Positions 27,306-37,274 are shown, counted from the stretch's first letter. The stretch: 64,000 nucleotides of DNA from Candidatus Sulfopaludibacter sp. SbA3 (GCA_945890485.1 CAMDCN010000004.1:289813-353812), one strand, 5' to 3'. Numbers and translations are program-made. Notes: generated from the letters alone by a model not told the origin.

Positions 27306-30300
27306 ATGCTTCGCCGCCTCCTTCTGCTTACTCTGCTCAGCCTCCCACTTACCGCCCAAGACTTCTCCGCGAATGCCGCCCGCCAGCTCCGCTCCCCCCG
27401 CAAAATACGCCTCCATAACCAACCCGTGCTGCTCCAATCCGCCCAAGTCTGGAACGAAGGCGAGACCGTTACCTGGAATGGCATCGTCGACAACCCTCTC
27501 CCGGGGAGCTTCTCCCTTGCCATCTCCGGCAACATCGTCGAGGGATTTCTCTCTACCGCATCGGGAGAGACCTACACCATCGGCGGCCGCCCCGACCAAC
27601 TCACCTACACCGCGGCGCCAATGCAACCATTTCTCTGTCCGGCCGTGCCCGCCCCCGCCGAAGCCGCCATTCCCGCCAAGGCGGCCCTCACGAATCCTCG
27701 CCAAGTCGGCTCCGACAACGTAATCGATATCCTCGTCGGGTACACCGCGGCCTCTCGCGCCAAGTCCGGCTCCACGCTGGGCATCACCAACACCATCCGT
27801 GGAGCCATCGCCTACACCAATCAAGCCTTCGCAAACTCCGGGATTGCCGCCTCTCTCAACTTAGTCGGCACCAAGGAAGTCGGGATCAGTGAGTCCGGCT
27901 CCTGCCTGTTCGATCTAAGCCAAATCACGACCCTGGTGAACACGGGTGGCAACGAGTTCAGCACACTCCGCGAGCAGGCCGGCGCTGATCTCGTCAGCCT
28001 CTTCATGGCCGATGGCGACTGTGCCGGCATCGCGTTCGTTCTCACTAACACCGGGGGCAGTCCCAACACCGCCTATAGCGTCACCGCTCTCAATACCAGC
28101 ACTAACTTTCTGACGTTCGGCCACGAGATCGGCCACAATCTTGGGGCAAGCCACGATCGTGCCAACTCCGGCGGATTTTCCGGTCTCTTCCCGTACTCCT
28201 ACGGTTATCAAAACACCACCGCCGAACCATTCTTCCGCGACATCATGGCGTACCAGTGTACCGGTGCGCCCTGCCCGCACCAGCCCTATTTCTCGAACCC
28301 AAACGTCCGCGTTTTCGGCCGTCCCACGGGCGTCGCCGCCTCCGCTCCCAACAGCGCCGACACCGCCTCCACTTTTGCCATCTCGGCCCCGGTCGTCGCC
28401 AACTACCGGCCCCGCAACCCCAACCCCGACCCCAATCTGGTCCCCACATTCAGCGCCTTGCCCGAAGTCACCAATGTCCCTCGCGCCGGTGGGACCTACA
28501 CCGTCACGGTCAGGTCCAACACGCCGTGGCTGGCCACAAGCGGTGATCCGTGGCTGCTGAACGGTGAAGTATCCTCTCCCGGAGATTCCGAAATCGTGGT
28601 CCGGATCCCCGCCAACAACTCGATCGGTGATCGGCAAGGGCGGATATACTTCTCGCCTCAGGACAACCGAAACAGTATCTTTGCCCAGGTGGGCTTTTAC
28701 CAAGCCGGCGTCCAGGCCACATTTTCTCCCGGTTCCTTCACCGTGGCCGCCGGTCCCGCCTCCGGCCAAGTCCGGATGAACCTCTCCGACGAATCCTTTT
28801 CCTGGACTGCGACGAAGTCCTCCCTCTTCGACGACTGGTTCACATTTTCCCCCGCATCCGGCACCGGCAGCACCACCTTCACCGTTTCCGCCGCGGCTAA
28901 CCCGACCACCAGCTTCCGCAATGCCGGCATCAATCTTGGTGGCAACAGGCTCTTCTCCATCAGCCAGTACAACTACTCGATCACGCCCAACGCAACCGCC
29001 GTCACGCTTCCCGCCGCGGGCGGGTCCGCTACCATTCCCGTTACTCCCAGTCCGGAGTTCGGCCACTGGATGGCCACAGCCTTCAGCGCCGATGGGTGGC
29101 TCTCCGCCACGCCAAAGACCCCATCCCAATTCCAGACCCGAGCCACCTACACCGCCACGCGAAACCTGAGTTCCGCTGACCGTTTCGGGTCCCTGATCAT
29201 CGGCAGTCAGACAGTTCCCGTGCGCCAACTTGGCCAGCGCTGCACGCTCTCAACCGCCATCTCTACCGGCGCCATCCTCAACGCGGAACTTACAGCGACC
29301 CCGGCGTGCGGCTCCTCCTATTTGAGCAACAGCCAACGCGCCGCTTACGCCGCGCGTTACACTTTTTCCGGCACGGCTGGCGAGACCGTTCGCATTCTGA
29401 TGGAGTCCGGGGTGGTCGATAGCGTCCTCTATCTCACGGGCCCCGACAACGAACTCCTGGCGCAAGACGATAACTCGGGCGGCTCCAACAACGCGGCGAT
29501 TCCGAGTCTAGCGAACTTTTTCACTCTCCCGTCCACGGGCACTTACACGATCGAAGCGACTTCGTTCTCCCTTGGCGTCTTTACCCTGCGGCTCCTGGGC
29601 TCCACCCCCGCCACCGCCACTCTGCTGCCAGCCACGCGCGAGGTGTCACCCGCGGGCGGGACGGGCACGCTCGCCCTCTCGATCGCGCCTGGGATGGCCT
29701 GGAGCGCCACCGCATCGTCGGCCGATGCGTGGCTCCAGGTTTCCCCCGCCACGGGCACGGGCAACGCCACCCTCACTTACTCTTATTTCCCCAACCCTTC
29801 CACGACGGCTCGCACAGCCACGATCCGCGTTGCCGGCCAGACATTTACCCTCACCCAAGCCGCCGCGCCCCCCGAAGCGCCCGTCCTCGGTGGCCCACCA
29901 CCGTTAACTGGCCCCGGCACTCGCGATACGGGCCCGCTCTACACCTTCGGCGCCGACGCCAAACACGTCTTTCGCTTTAGCGACCCGGCCGGGTTCGCCA
30001 ACCTCAACGTGGTCAATGTTCTGATCAACACGGCTCTTGATGGCGGCCGCGCCTGCTACATTGCGTACTCGCGTCCGGCGGGCGTCCTCTATCTGGTTGA
30101 CGACAACGGCCCGGATGCGGGAGTGTCGGCTCTGACGCTGGGTTCCCATGCCACGGTCTCCAACTCCCAGTGCACTATCCACGGCGCCGACTCTTCCGCC
30201 GTAGGCAGCGGCAATCAGTTGACGCTGACTCTTCGCATTGTGTTCAAACCAGCCTTCTCGGGCTACCGCGCCGTCTATCTGGCCGCTCGCGATATGGCCG

Positions 30301-30830
30301 GCGGGAACTCGGGTTGGGCTACCCACGGCGGCATCGCGATCCCCGAGCTGCCCGGCACGTTCCCCCGTTCCGGCCCCATTGAACCTTCCTCCGGCTTAGC
30401 AATGTCGGGGAACATCCGTTTCTCGTATCAATACGAAGGGCCTGTCAACAACCTCGGCACCGCGTGGGTGTTGATGGGTACCGCGGTTGATGCCCGCAAC
30501 GCGTGTTATGTGGCGTACTTCGCTCCGGGAAAGCTACTTCTGTTGCTTCCTGACGATGGAGACGCGAGCAAGGCTCTCTCGATGCCCATTCCGAGCAACG
30601 GGTCGATTCAGAACTCGCAATGTACGATTTTCGGCAGCCAGACGAGTCTTGTTTCCGGTCAAGGGGAGCTGGCATTCAGTCTCAACTTGCTGTTCAACGC
30701 CGCCTTCCAGCACAAGCAGATCGGCATCTGGACGGCCACCCAAACCTTGGCCACACCTGGCAACCCGGCCAAAACCAGCCCCTGGACCATCGTTGGAGGT
30801 TGGCACCCGAGCCGGGTGGGATTCAACTAA
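27306..30830 (+). CDS. Secreted metzincin metalloprotease with BACON, PPC and duplicated C-terminal domains
   Basis: The 1174-aa protein has a signal peptide (MLRRLLLLTLLSLPLTAQ) and a pro-region. The catalytic domain (about 135-365) has the full metzincin zinc motif HEIGHNLGASHD (H273, H277, H283) and a Met-turn DIMAY (M314), like reprolysin/M12 peptidases. BACON-like Ig domains follow at about 380-640, a bacterial pre-peptidase C-terminal (PPC) domain at about 645-760, and a further BACON unit at about 770-850. Two copies of a 150-residue C-terminal domain end the protein; each has an ACYxAY and an SQCTI motif. It is predicted to be exported and to digest extracellular protein. It stands alone on the plus strand. 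Confidence 0.88.
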   Translation: MLRRLLLLTLLSLPLTAQDFSANAARQLRSPRKIRLHNQPVLLQSAQVWNEGETVTWNGIVDNPLPGSFSLAISGNIVEGFLSTASGETYTIGGRPDQLTYTAAPMQPFLCPAVPAPAEAAIPAKAALTNPRQVGSDNVIDILVGYTAASRAKSGSTLGITNTIRGAIAYTNQAFANSGIAASLNLVGTKEVGISESGSCLFDLSQITTLVNTGGNEFSTLREQAGADLVSLFMADGDCAGIAFVLTNTGGSPNTAYSVTALNTSTNFLTFGHEIGHNLGASHDRANSGGFSGLFPYSYGYQNTTAEPFFRDIMAYQCTGAPCPHQPYFSNPNVRVFGRPTGVAASAPNSADTASTFAISAPVVANYRPRNPNPDPNLVPTFSALPEVTNVPRAGGTYTVTVRSNTPWLATSGDPWLLNGEVSSPGDSEIVVRIPANNSIGDRQGRIYFSPQDNRNSIFAQVGFYQAGVQATFSPGSFTVAAGPASGQVRMNLSDESFSWTATKSSLFDDWFTFSPASGTGSTTFTVSAAANPTTSFRNAGINLGGNRLFSISQYNYSITPNATAVTLPAAGGSATIPVTPSPEFGHWMATAFSADGWLSATPKTPSQFQTRATYTATRNLSSADRFGSLIIGSQTVPVRQLGQRCTLSTAISTGAILNAELTATPACGSSYLSNSQRAAYAARYTFSGTAGETVRILMESGVVDSVLYLTGPDNELLAQDDNSGGSNNAAIPSLANFFTLPSTGTYTIEATSFSLGVFTLRLLGSTPATATLLPATREVSPAGGTGTLALSIAPGMAWSATASSADAWLQVSPATGTGNATLTYSYFPNPSTTARTATIRVAGQTFTLTQAAAPPEAPVLGGPPPLTGPGTRDTGPLYTFGADAKHVFRFSDPAGFANLNVVNVLINTALDGGRACYIAYSRPAGVLYLVDDNGPDAGVSALTLGSHATVSNSQCTIHGADSSAVGSGNQLTLTLRIVFKPAFSGYRAVYLAARDMAGGNSGWATHGGIAIPELPGTFPRSGPIEPSSGLAMSGNIRFSYQYEGPVNNLGTAWVLMGTAVDARNACYVAYFAPGKLLLLLPDDGDASKALSMPIPSNGSIQNSQCTIFGSQTSLVSGQGELAFSLNLLFNAAFQHKQIGIWTATQTLATPGNPAKTSPWTIVGGWHPSRVGFN

Positions 30831-31028
30831 CGAGGCGTCCACAAATGGTATTTCCCCATTGGCCGAGAAGCGGAACCATCTGGCTGATCGAGAGTTTCAG
30901 CGATGCGCCGACGGACTCGGTTCATTCTTACCATCGGGAACTCGCGGAGCGGTTCGGCGGACAGCGTGCCGTCGATGAATCCTTATCCATGAACCGCTGG
31001 ACTTTTTGCCGGCAGTTCCGGCTCCCCA

Positions 31029-32414
31029 TTAGGTGCTGGGCGGTTCTTCTTCGGTCTCGGAGATGCCGTAGTTGTGAAGCTTGTAATGAAGCGATCGCGG
31101 ACTGATCCCGAGGATGGCGGCAGCGCGCTCCCGGTGAGAGGTGACATCGGCAAGGGTCCTTCGAATCACAGCTTCTTCCACCTTTTCGAGGGTGAGCCCG
31201 AGCGGAATCGACATGGAGGGCAGGGCTTGATTCGGCGGACGGTATTCTTCCGGAAGATCTTCAAACCGCACCACCACATCATTGACGGTGACGGTCAGCC
31301 GTTCCATGAGGTTGCGGAGTTCGCGCACGTTGCCGGGCCACCGATGATGGAGGAGTGCTTCTCCTGCTTCTCTCGATAGCCGTTTGGGGGACCGGTGGTA
31401 GCTCTTGCCGAACTCGACGAGAAATCGCCCGATGAGGATAGGAATATCTTCGGTTCGCTCGCGGAGGGGCGGAACCCGGATGGGCACTACGTTGAGGCGG
31501 TAGAACAGGTCTTCGCGGAAGCGTCCGGCGGCGACCTCGTCGGAGAGAGTCTTGTTGGTTGCCGCGATCACGCGGATATCGACGGCAATCAACTTCGATC
31601 CGCCAAGGCGCCGGAGTTCGCGCATCTCCAGCACCCGCAACAGCTCAATCTGCGTCTTCGGGTTCATTTCGCCGACCTCATCGAGAAACAATGTGCCTTG
31701 GTCGGCCATCTCAATCTTGCCTTGGCGAGCACTGTCAGCCCCGGTAAAGGCTCCCTTTTCGAATCCGAAGAGCTCGCTTTCGAGCAGGCTTTCCGGAATG
31801 GCGCCGCAATTGAGCGAGATCATGGGTCCGGCTGCCCGCGGACTGCGCAAATGCAACGCTCGCGCGATGAGCTCTTTGCCCGCTCCGCTTTCGCCTTGGA
31901 TCAGAACCGTCGCCGCGGTCGGCGCCACCATCTCGATCATCTCGTACAACTTGGTGATCTTCTCGCTCCGCCCGACAAGATTTCCGTATTCCTCGCGCGC
32001 CGAGACGATTTGGCGTAGCCGGATGTTATCGGCCGCGAGGGCGCGCCGCTCAGCGGCTCGCGCCAGCAGCATCGGCAGACGTTCCATGTTGACGGGCTTT
32101 TCGATGTAATCGTAAGCGCCTTCGCGCATCGCCTGCACGGCGGTTTCAATGGTTCCATACGCCGTCATGACCACAACTTCGATGGTGGGGTCTTGCCTCT
32201 TGGCCCCTCGAAGCAACTGGAGACCGTCTTCTCCCGGCATTTTTAGGTCCGTCAGGACGACATCGGCCGGGCTCGATTGCATCGCCGCGAGAGCCTCGGG
32301 AACGCTAGCCGCCGCTCGCACCTCGTAGCCTGCTTTTGCCAGCAACTTGGCTAGCGCACCGCGAATATTCGGTTCGTCGTCAACTACCAAGATCCTAGCC
32401 GCACTGGAACTCAT
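31029..32414 (-). CDS. NtrC-family sigma-54-dependent response regulator
   Basis: The 461-aa protein has a receiver domain with ILVVDDEPN and the phospho-acceptor Asp in VVLTDLKMPG (about residue 54). The AAA+ domain has Walker A GESGAGKE (about 170) and the sigma-54 contact loop GAFTGA (about 215). A Fis-type helix-turn-helix (ERAAAILGISPRSLHYKLHN) closes it. It activates sigma-54 promoters after phosphorylation by its partner kinase. The ATG at 32414 overlaps the kinase stop by 4 bp (ATGA), so this start is preferred over the one at 32429. Confidence 0.93.
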   Translation of the reverse strand: MSSSAARILVVDDEPNIRGALAKLLAKAGYEVRAAASVPEALAAMQSSPADVVLTDLKMPGEDGLQLLRGAKRQDPTIEVVVMTAYGTIETAVQAMREGAYDYIEKPVNMERLPMLLARAAERRALAADNIRLRQIVSAREEYGNLVGRSEKITKLYEMIEMVAPTAATVLIQGESGAGKELIARALHLRSPRAAGPMISLNCGAIPESLLESELFGFEKGAFTGADSARQGKIEMADQGTLFLDEVGEMNPKTQIELLRVLEMRELRRLGGSKLIAVDIRVIAATNKTLSDEVAAGRFREDLFYRLNVVPIRVPPLRERTEDIPILIGRFLVEFGKSYHRSPKRLSREAGEALLHHRWPGNVRELRNLMERLTVTVNDVVVRFEDLPEEYRPPNQALPSMSIPLGLTLEKVEEAVIRRTLADVTSHRERAAAILGISPRSLHYKLHNYGISETEEEPPST

Positions 32415-33733
32415 TGCGCGCTCCTCCATGCCGCCTGGGGCGCGGCGGGAATTCGAACAGTCATCCTGGTTCCCTGCCCGGGAGTACTTTCCACCGTAAT
32501 CGTGCCCCCGTGGTCAGCGACAATCCGGTCTGCGATCGCTAACCCCAAACCGGTTCCATCGCTCCGCGTTGTGAAATAGGGGTCAAAGAGCTGGTCGACG
32601 TATTCCGGCGGAATCCCGACGCCCGAGTCTTCCACGGCGACCGCGATCCAAGACTGATTCTCCTGGACGTGCAGGGATTCCGCAATTCGGACCTCGCCGC
32701 CGTCAGGCATGGCTTGCATCGCATTGATCAGAATATTAAGCCAGACCTGCTCCAGCTTCGATGCATCTCCCAATATCTCTGATCCCTCGCTGGATAAGGC
32801 CATGCGGAAGCGGACACCTTTGGCGCGAGCCTCCGGCTCGAGAAGCCGTACGACGCTCAGGATTGGTTCGTGGATTTGCATCTTCGTTTTCTTCAGGTTG
32901 TCCGGTTTGGACAACTGAAGAAAGCTGTCCGTGATGCGATTGAGGCGCGCAATCTCGACGAACAGGATTTCGAAGTACTCCTCGACATCCTGACGCCCGG
33001 CGAGCGCTGGTGCGACTTCACTTTTCAGGAGGCGTAAATTGAGATCAATCGCGCTCAACGGATTACGAATCTCGTGGGCGACGCCAGCGGCCAGCGATCC
33101 GGCCGCCGCCAAACGGTCTCGCTTGCGGAGCTCCTGCTCGAGCGCAACGATCGCAGACACGTCTTTGAGGATCACGATAAGTCCCACACGCTCGCCCGCC
33201 TCGTTCCGTTGGGCCGTCACAGTCGTCCGCACGATTGAAGTCTGGCCGGCGGAGTTGACCAACGAGGTATCTGAGTCCTGTGTGTACTCTTCCATCGCCA
33301 GGGCACTTGTCACCTGCCGGGCGATGTGAGGGTGCCGCATGGCGAAGGAATCGAAACTGGGATAGGGCGCCTGGGCAGGCAACTCCAACATCCGCGCGGC
33401 GGCCCGGTTCACGATCTGAAAACGGCCTTCATTGTCGAAGCTCAGAACCCCGCCGGCGAGACTTTCGAGAATCGCCTTCGACGCGGAGCGCACCTCGGCC
33501 AAATGTTTGGACACCCTGAAGTACCAGCGAGCGGCCCAGGCAGCCGCGGCAAACAGGCAGCAAAGGAGTGTCGTCAAGGAAACGACCCAGGTGCGGTGAG
33601 ATTCTGGTGAGTTCGAGACCTCGGCAAGAAAAAGCAGGACAGCGGTGGTCGCTGCGCCAAGGATCGAAAGAGCCACGAAGATGGCGCGATAGCGGAGACC
33701 GAATAGCCGCGCTTCTTTCCTGGAATCGAGCAT
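32411..33733 (-). CDS. Membrane histidine kinase (PAS-HisKA-HATPase)
   Basis: The 440-aa kinase has two membrane helices near the N-terminus (about 13-35 and 48-70) with a short periplasmic loop, so it probably senses signals in or near the membrane. A PAS domain lies at about 85-190 (GGVLSFDNEGRFQIVNRAAA). The phospho-accepting His is in GVAHEIRNPLSAIDLN (about 228). The ATPase domain has N, G1 and G2 boxes: WLNILINAMQAMPDGG, DSGVGIPPEY, DGTGLGLAIA. It forms a coupled pair with the NtrC-type regulator. The layout is like ZraS/AtoS-type kinases. Confidence 0.93.
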   Translation of the reverse strand: MLDSRKEARLFGLRYRAIFVALSILGAATTAVLLFLAEVSNSPESHRTWVVSLTTLLCCLFAAAAWAARWYFRVSKHLAEVRSASKAILESLAGGVLSFDNEGRFQIVNRAAARMLELPAQAPYPSFDSFAMRHPHIARQVTSALAMEEYTQDSDTSLVNSAGQTSIVRTTVTAQRNEAGERVGLIVILKDVSAIVALEQELRKRDRLAAAGSLAAGVAHEIRNPLSAIDLNLRLLKSEVAPALAGRQDVEEYFEILFVEIARLNRITDSFLQLSKPDNLKKTKMQIHEPILSVVRLLEPEARAKGVRFRMALSSEGSEILGDASKLEQVWLNILINAMQAMPDGGEVRIAESLHVQENQSWIAVAVEDSGVGIPPEYVDQLFDPYFTTRSDGTGLGLAIADRIVADHGGTITVESTPGQGTRMTVRIPAAPQAAWRSAQ

Positions 33734-33760
33734 GCCTTTCGAGTATCGCCTGAGCCACCG

Positions 33761-33991
33761 CTAGCGCGAAGTCCCCGCGAGCAGCTCCAGTAACTTTCTG
33801 GCCTCCAGGTGGTTCGGCGCCAGACGGATTACCTGGCGAAGCTGGGCGATCGCATCCCCGTAGCAGGCGTGGCGCGCCAGTTCCGTGGCCAACAGGAATC
33901 GAACGTCGGGGTCCTGCGGGGCCAACTGGGCATGGCGCCGCAGCTTCCCTAGCGGGAGTTCCTGGTCCGGGCTCAAATCGTATTCATTCAT
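33761..33991 (-). CDS. Small TPR-like protein
   Basis: The 76-aa protein from the ATG at 33991 contains two TPR helices pairs: LGKLRRHAQLAPQDPDVRFL and AIAQLRQVIRLAPNHLEARK. A GTG at 34003 is an alternative start. It begins 13 bp after the stop of the HTH gene and precedes the kinase gene by 27 bp, so all may form one minus-strand operon from 35139 to 31029. A small protein-interaction role is likely; the partner is unknown. Confidence 0.6.
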   Translation of the reverse strand: MNEYDLSPDQELPLGKLRRHAQLAPQDPDVRFLLATELARHACYGDAIAQLRQVIRLAPNHLEARKLLELLAGTSR

Positions 33992-34004
33992 ACGTTCGCT
34001 CACG

Positions 34005-34292
34005 CTACAGTTCAACGTCCAGCCTTTTCAGGAGTTCGGGAACCTCAGCCAGGGAGTACGGCGGATTCTGATTGGCGAGTACCTTGGATATCTGCTCGGC
34101 CGAGAGCCGGAAGCGATCGCGGAGCGCGAGGATAAACTTCGCGCGATACTGCTGGTGGCCTTTGAGGTAGGGGATTCCAGTATCTGGAAAGTAGGTGACA
34201 CTGATCCACCCCCGCTTTTCAAAAGCGACTAATTCTTCCGGGGCCACGTTGAGAGACTTGGCGGCGTCATCGAGTTGAATGAAGAAGGGCAT
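34005..34292 (-). CDS. Small HTH protein, MerR/excisionase-like
   Basis: The 95-aa protein opens with a putative helix-turn-helix (LDDAAKSLNVAPEELVAFEK) followed by GWISVTYFPDTGIPYLKGHQ, which resembles the wing of MerR/excisionase-type domains. A helical stretch (RDRFRLSAEQISKVL) follows. No effector domain is present. It starts one base after the methyltransferase stop. It may be a DNA-binding regulator; the target is not evident. Confidence 0.6.
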   Translation of the reverse strand: MPFFIQLDDAAKSLNVAPEELVAFEKRGWISVTYFPDTGIPYLKGHQQYRAKFILALRDRFRLSAEQISKVLANQNPPYSLAEVPELLKRLDVEL

Positions 34293-34293
34293 G

Positions 34294-35139
34294 TTAAGTT
34301 ACCTGCACGAACCTGGCGCCTGCCATTTCCGGCTCCCGCGGTCTACGCTCAACCCGTTGGTTGGGGGAAGGCACCGGTTCAGGGGGGGCAGCGACCGCCT
34401 TGGCAAGCACCGCGTAGCGGCCTTTTTCGGGAGTCGAGTTTCGGACAGGGTGAATTGCTTTGACCGTAAACCCGGCGCGGCTCAGCTCGGCTCGCAATTC
34501 GGCTACCTCCAAGGGGCGCTGGCGGATCTCGAAGTCCAGCGAGGGGCCGCCACTGCGAAGGTCGGCAATGCTTACCAGGCAGCTTGCCATGCCACGCGCA
34601 CTGTCGTAGCGGTAGCGAAGTTCGCAGAGTTGGTCGTCAAGCCGAACGATTTCATCCGCGTCCCATGATGCGCGGAAGCCCGCGTCACAAACGAAGTCGA
34701 AGAGGAACCAACCTCCCGGCCGAAGGTGGAGACGCACTCTGCCGAGGACGGACCGCACGGAATGGTTGGTCAACGTCTGATTGATGCTGTTGTACATGCA
34801 CGTCACCGCATCGAAGCGCTCCTCCAGGTGGAAGTCGTGCATGTCTGCGCGATGAAATGCGACGCGCGGGATGCTGACGCTCGCGCGTTTCAGCATGCGG
34901 GCTGAGTTGTCCACCCCGCTGACTTGCAGACCCTGGCGGTGCAACCAGCCTGCGAACCCTCCGGTGCCGCAACATAGGTCAAGGACACGGGACCCGGGCG
35001 CCAAGCGCCCCGCAACCAGAGCGTTGAAGAGTTCGGTCGATGTTCTGAAAAAGCTCTCACCCCAATGACGCTCGTAGAACGGCGCCAGAGCGTCAAAGGC
35101 CGTGTGGCTTTCCGAGCGCCAACTCTCGTTACTATTCAT
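34294..35139 (-). CDS. Class I SAM-dependent methyltransferase
   Basis: The 281-aa protein carries SAM-binding motif I, VLDLCCGTGGFAGWL (about 48), and the acidic motif II in VSGVDNSARML (about 70). Motif post-II is HRADMHDF and motif IV is FDAVTCMYNSIN, all in the standard order. The N-terminal FDALAPFYERHWGESFF is typical of small-molecule methyltransferases. The substrate is unknown. AGGAGATAA before the ATG is a strong ribosome site. It is the first gene of the group running to 31029. Confidence 0.88.
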   Translation of the reverse strand: MNSNESWRSESHTAFDALAPFYERHWGESFFRTSTELFNALVAGRLAPGSRVLDLCCGTGGFAGWLHRQGLQVSGVDNSARMLKRASVSIPRVAFHRADMHDFHLEERFDAVTCMYNSINQTLTNHSVRSVLGRVRLHLRPGGWFLFDFVCDAGFRASWDADEIVRLDDQLCELRYRYDSARGMASCLVSIADLRSGGPSLDFEIRQRPLEVAELRAELSRAGFTVKAIHPVRNSTPEKGRYAVLAKAVAAPPEPVPSPNQRVERRPREPEMAGARFVQVT

Positions 35140-35316
35140 TTATCTCCTCATGCCCGGGCTCATTGGCGCCGTCAACTTTACGACGTCATTCACTGAACGG
35201 TGCACGTGTCAGGCCATTGCGAAAAGCAACTGCAACTCGATGATCTTGCGACGAAATCACGACCGACCCGCAGAACTGTCCCGCGGCGGGTCGAGGGACG
35301 TCTGCAACTCTTGCAG

Positions 35317-36027
35317 TCAAGCAACGGTCTTCTTCACGCGTATCGGCCCTATCGTGGCCTTGTGAGCGACGACGATGGTATTGGCGCACTTTTCGTCATC
35401 ATCTTCCAGGTCAACCTGATCGAACAGGCACCGCTGCATGCGGTCGATGAGTTGATGGTTGGCACAGATGTTCACGATCAGAAGGCCGTCCGGCGCCAGT
35501 GCGCGGCGGCAGTCGCGGTAGAACTGTAAGCTGCACAACTGCGGTGGTTGACCCGAACGATCGTAACCGTCAACGAGGAGAAGATCGAACTCGTCTTTGA
35601 AGCGCGACACGAATTCGGCGCCGTCCTCGCAAAGGACGGAGAACCGGTGGTCGTTGTCCGGCACATGAAATTTCTTGCGCAAGCCGATGACTTCGGGATT
35701 GATCTCGGCCACGCTGATCTTCGAGGCCGGGAACTTTCGGTAGGCGTATTTGGGCAGCGAGCCACCGCCCAGACCAATCATTCCAATGTGCTGCGCGCCG
35801 GGCCGCCGGGACATCACTTCCGCCATCGTCCTCGTGTACCGCAAGACGAGGTCGTAGGGTGCATTCTTCCGCATTTCGCTTTGGACATCGAAGGCGTTGA
35901 ATCGCAACTGGACGACGCCCAACTGATCGTTGGTATATGGAATCGACTCGTGCAAAGCACCGGGGGTGCGCTCAAAGCTCTCCAGTAACTGACTCATTGC
36001 AAACAATCCCGCTTTGGGGTCTTCCAT
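35317..36027 (-). CDS. Spermidine-synthase-like methyltransferase-fold protein
   Basis: The 236-aa protein has the polyamine aminopropyltransferase fold: HIGMIGLGGGSLPKYAYRKF (motif I), ISVAEINPEVIGL (acidic loop) and DLLLVDGYDRSGQPPQLCSL (motif IV). The N-terminal beta-hairpin of true spermidine synthases is short. The catalytic region reads VDGYD rather than the usual D-S/T-D-P, so the reaction may differ. Such proteins are common as orphan putrescine-aminopropyltransferase relatives. AGGAGG lies 13 nt before the ATG at 36027; a second ATG is at 35997. Confidence 0.8.
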   Translation of the reverse strand: MEDPKAGLFAMSQLLESFERTPGALHESIPYTNDQLGVVQLRFNAFDVQSEMRKNAPYDLVLRYTRTMAEVMSRRPGAQHIGMIGLGGGSLPKYAYRKFPASKISVAEINPEVIGLRKKFHVPDNDHRFSVLCEDGAEFVSRFKDEFDLLLVDGYDRSGQPPQLCSLQFYRDCRRALAPDGLLIVNICANHQLIDRMQRCLFDQVDLEDDDEKCANTIVVAHKATIGPIRVKKTVA

Positions 36028-36301
36028 CCCAATGACCTCGCCTCCTGTACCGATTGCATACTACGCAGATTCCTTTGAGGTTGCAATCGAGAGGCCATCG
36101 CGACAGAGCGCCAAGGCGCCATTCGATAGCGTTGACTCCCGACACCTAAGTCGCTCATTCCGCGCGCTTGCCGTTGGCCGTCGGCAGGCGTCAAGCAAGC
36201 CCTACTCCGAGATGACCGCACGGAGGCACCCGCACCGTCTGCATAAGTTGCAGCATGCCCGAACGCGGTTGGTGATCCCGTTCCGCCCCGATAGGAGAGC
36301 C

Positions 36302-37246
36302 TTAGTGTGGCGAGGCCGAGGTGTTCTTGCTCTGCAATTGAGTCATTTGCCGCATCGTCTTCTCGAAGCCTTCCATCGAGCCATCGAAGGAAAGAATGTT
36401 TCCGTGACTGTTGGCCACGACGTACTTCATGGCGTCGAGCCACATCGTGTACAGCATGAACGACGGATCGACGGAATTTGCTTCCATGATCTTTCCGGCC
36501 TCCGCGAGGCCCGTGGCAACCTGTTGACGCAGGAGTGCGTTGCCCTCGCCGCGCCAATTGTCGGCATCCCGGTCCGCTTGGGCCACCGTGCGTTTGGCCT
36601 GGGCCTCGGCTTCGGCCACGCGGGTCTTTGTAATGTATTGGGATTGGGCCTCGTTCTGGGCGGCCAACATCATGTTATTGGACGCCACCACCTGCGCCAT
36701 GGACCGCATGATCGCCTCATCAAACGAGATGTCGTTGATTTGAAGATTAATCAGATGGAAGCCCCAGTCGTTGAGCTCCTGTTGAAGGTGGCCGTTGACA
36801 GCATGGACGATTTCGGCTCGAAGTCCCAGGATTTCGTTTTGCTTTTTCAACGCCACCAGGGCGCGAATGGAGCCTTCAATGCTGCGGATGAGAGCCTGCA
36901 TGAAGCTCTTCTCGTCGATGAACTTGAAAGCGGCTTTGAGTACAGTATCTTCCGTGTCGTTCTGGACCGAATAGATGATCAGAGCTTTGAAGTTGACATT
37001 CGCTTGGTCTCCCGTGATTGCCTGAAACTCTAGTTCAGAAGCCCGATGCTGCAGCGATAACTTGGTGAAAACCCGCTCGGCAAACGGAACCAAGAAGCTG
37101 ATGCCCGGCTGCAGAATGCGCTGGTATCTGCCGAACATGACGGCGACGCCGACATGACCTTGGCGAATTACAGTGATCGACCCGAGCAACAGAACCGCTA
37201 CGGCAAGGGTGGAGTAGATGAGGATTTGAAGTAACATGGCGTCCAT
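36302..37246 (-). CDS. SPFH/Band-7 membrane protein
   Basis: The 314-aa product starts at the ATG at 37246, which has AGGAGA nine bases upstream; the longer open frame is rejected. One N-terminal membrane helix (LLQILIYSTLAVAVLLLGSI) precedes the SPFH/prohibitin domain (VIRQGHVGVAVMFGRYQRIL ... GISFLVPFAERVF). A charged coiled coil follows (TKTRVAEAEAQAKRTVAQAD). SPFH proteins form membrane scaffolds and often regulate a transporter or protease. It lies 28 bp downstream of the SulP transporter gene and is probably in the same operon. Confidence 0.88.
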   Translation of the reverse strand: MDAMLLQILIYSTLAVAVLLLGSITVIRQGHVGVAVMFGRYQRILQPGISFLVPFAERVFTKLSLQHRASELEFQAITGDQANVNFKALIIYSVQNDTEDTVLKAAFKFIDEKSFMQALIRSIEGSIRALVALKKQNEILGLRAEIVHAVNGHLQQELNDWGFHLINLQINDISFDEAIMRSMAQVVASNNMMLAAQNEAQSQYITKTRVAEAEAQAKRTVAQADRDADNWRGEGNALLRQQVATGLAEAGKIMEANSVDPSFMLYTMWLDAMKYVVANSHGNILSFDGSMEGFEKTMRQMTQLQSKNTSASPH

Positions 37247-37274
37247 GGTTGAAAGTCTCCTGTGGCCGATCTGG

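Noticed and set aside
27915..29228. 437-codon open frame on the minus strand
   Set aside because: It lies wholly inside the metzincin gene, is Gly/Arg/Val-rich with no motif, and is the expected antisense shadow in GC-rich DNA.
30846..31105. Plus-strand frame after the metzincin gene
   Set aside because: It overlaps the regulator gene's 3' end, has no recognised motif, and is short.
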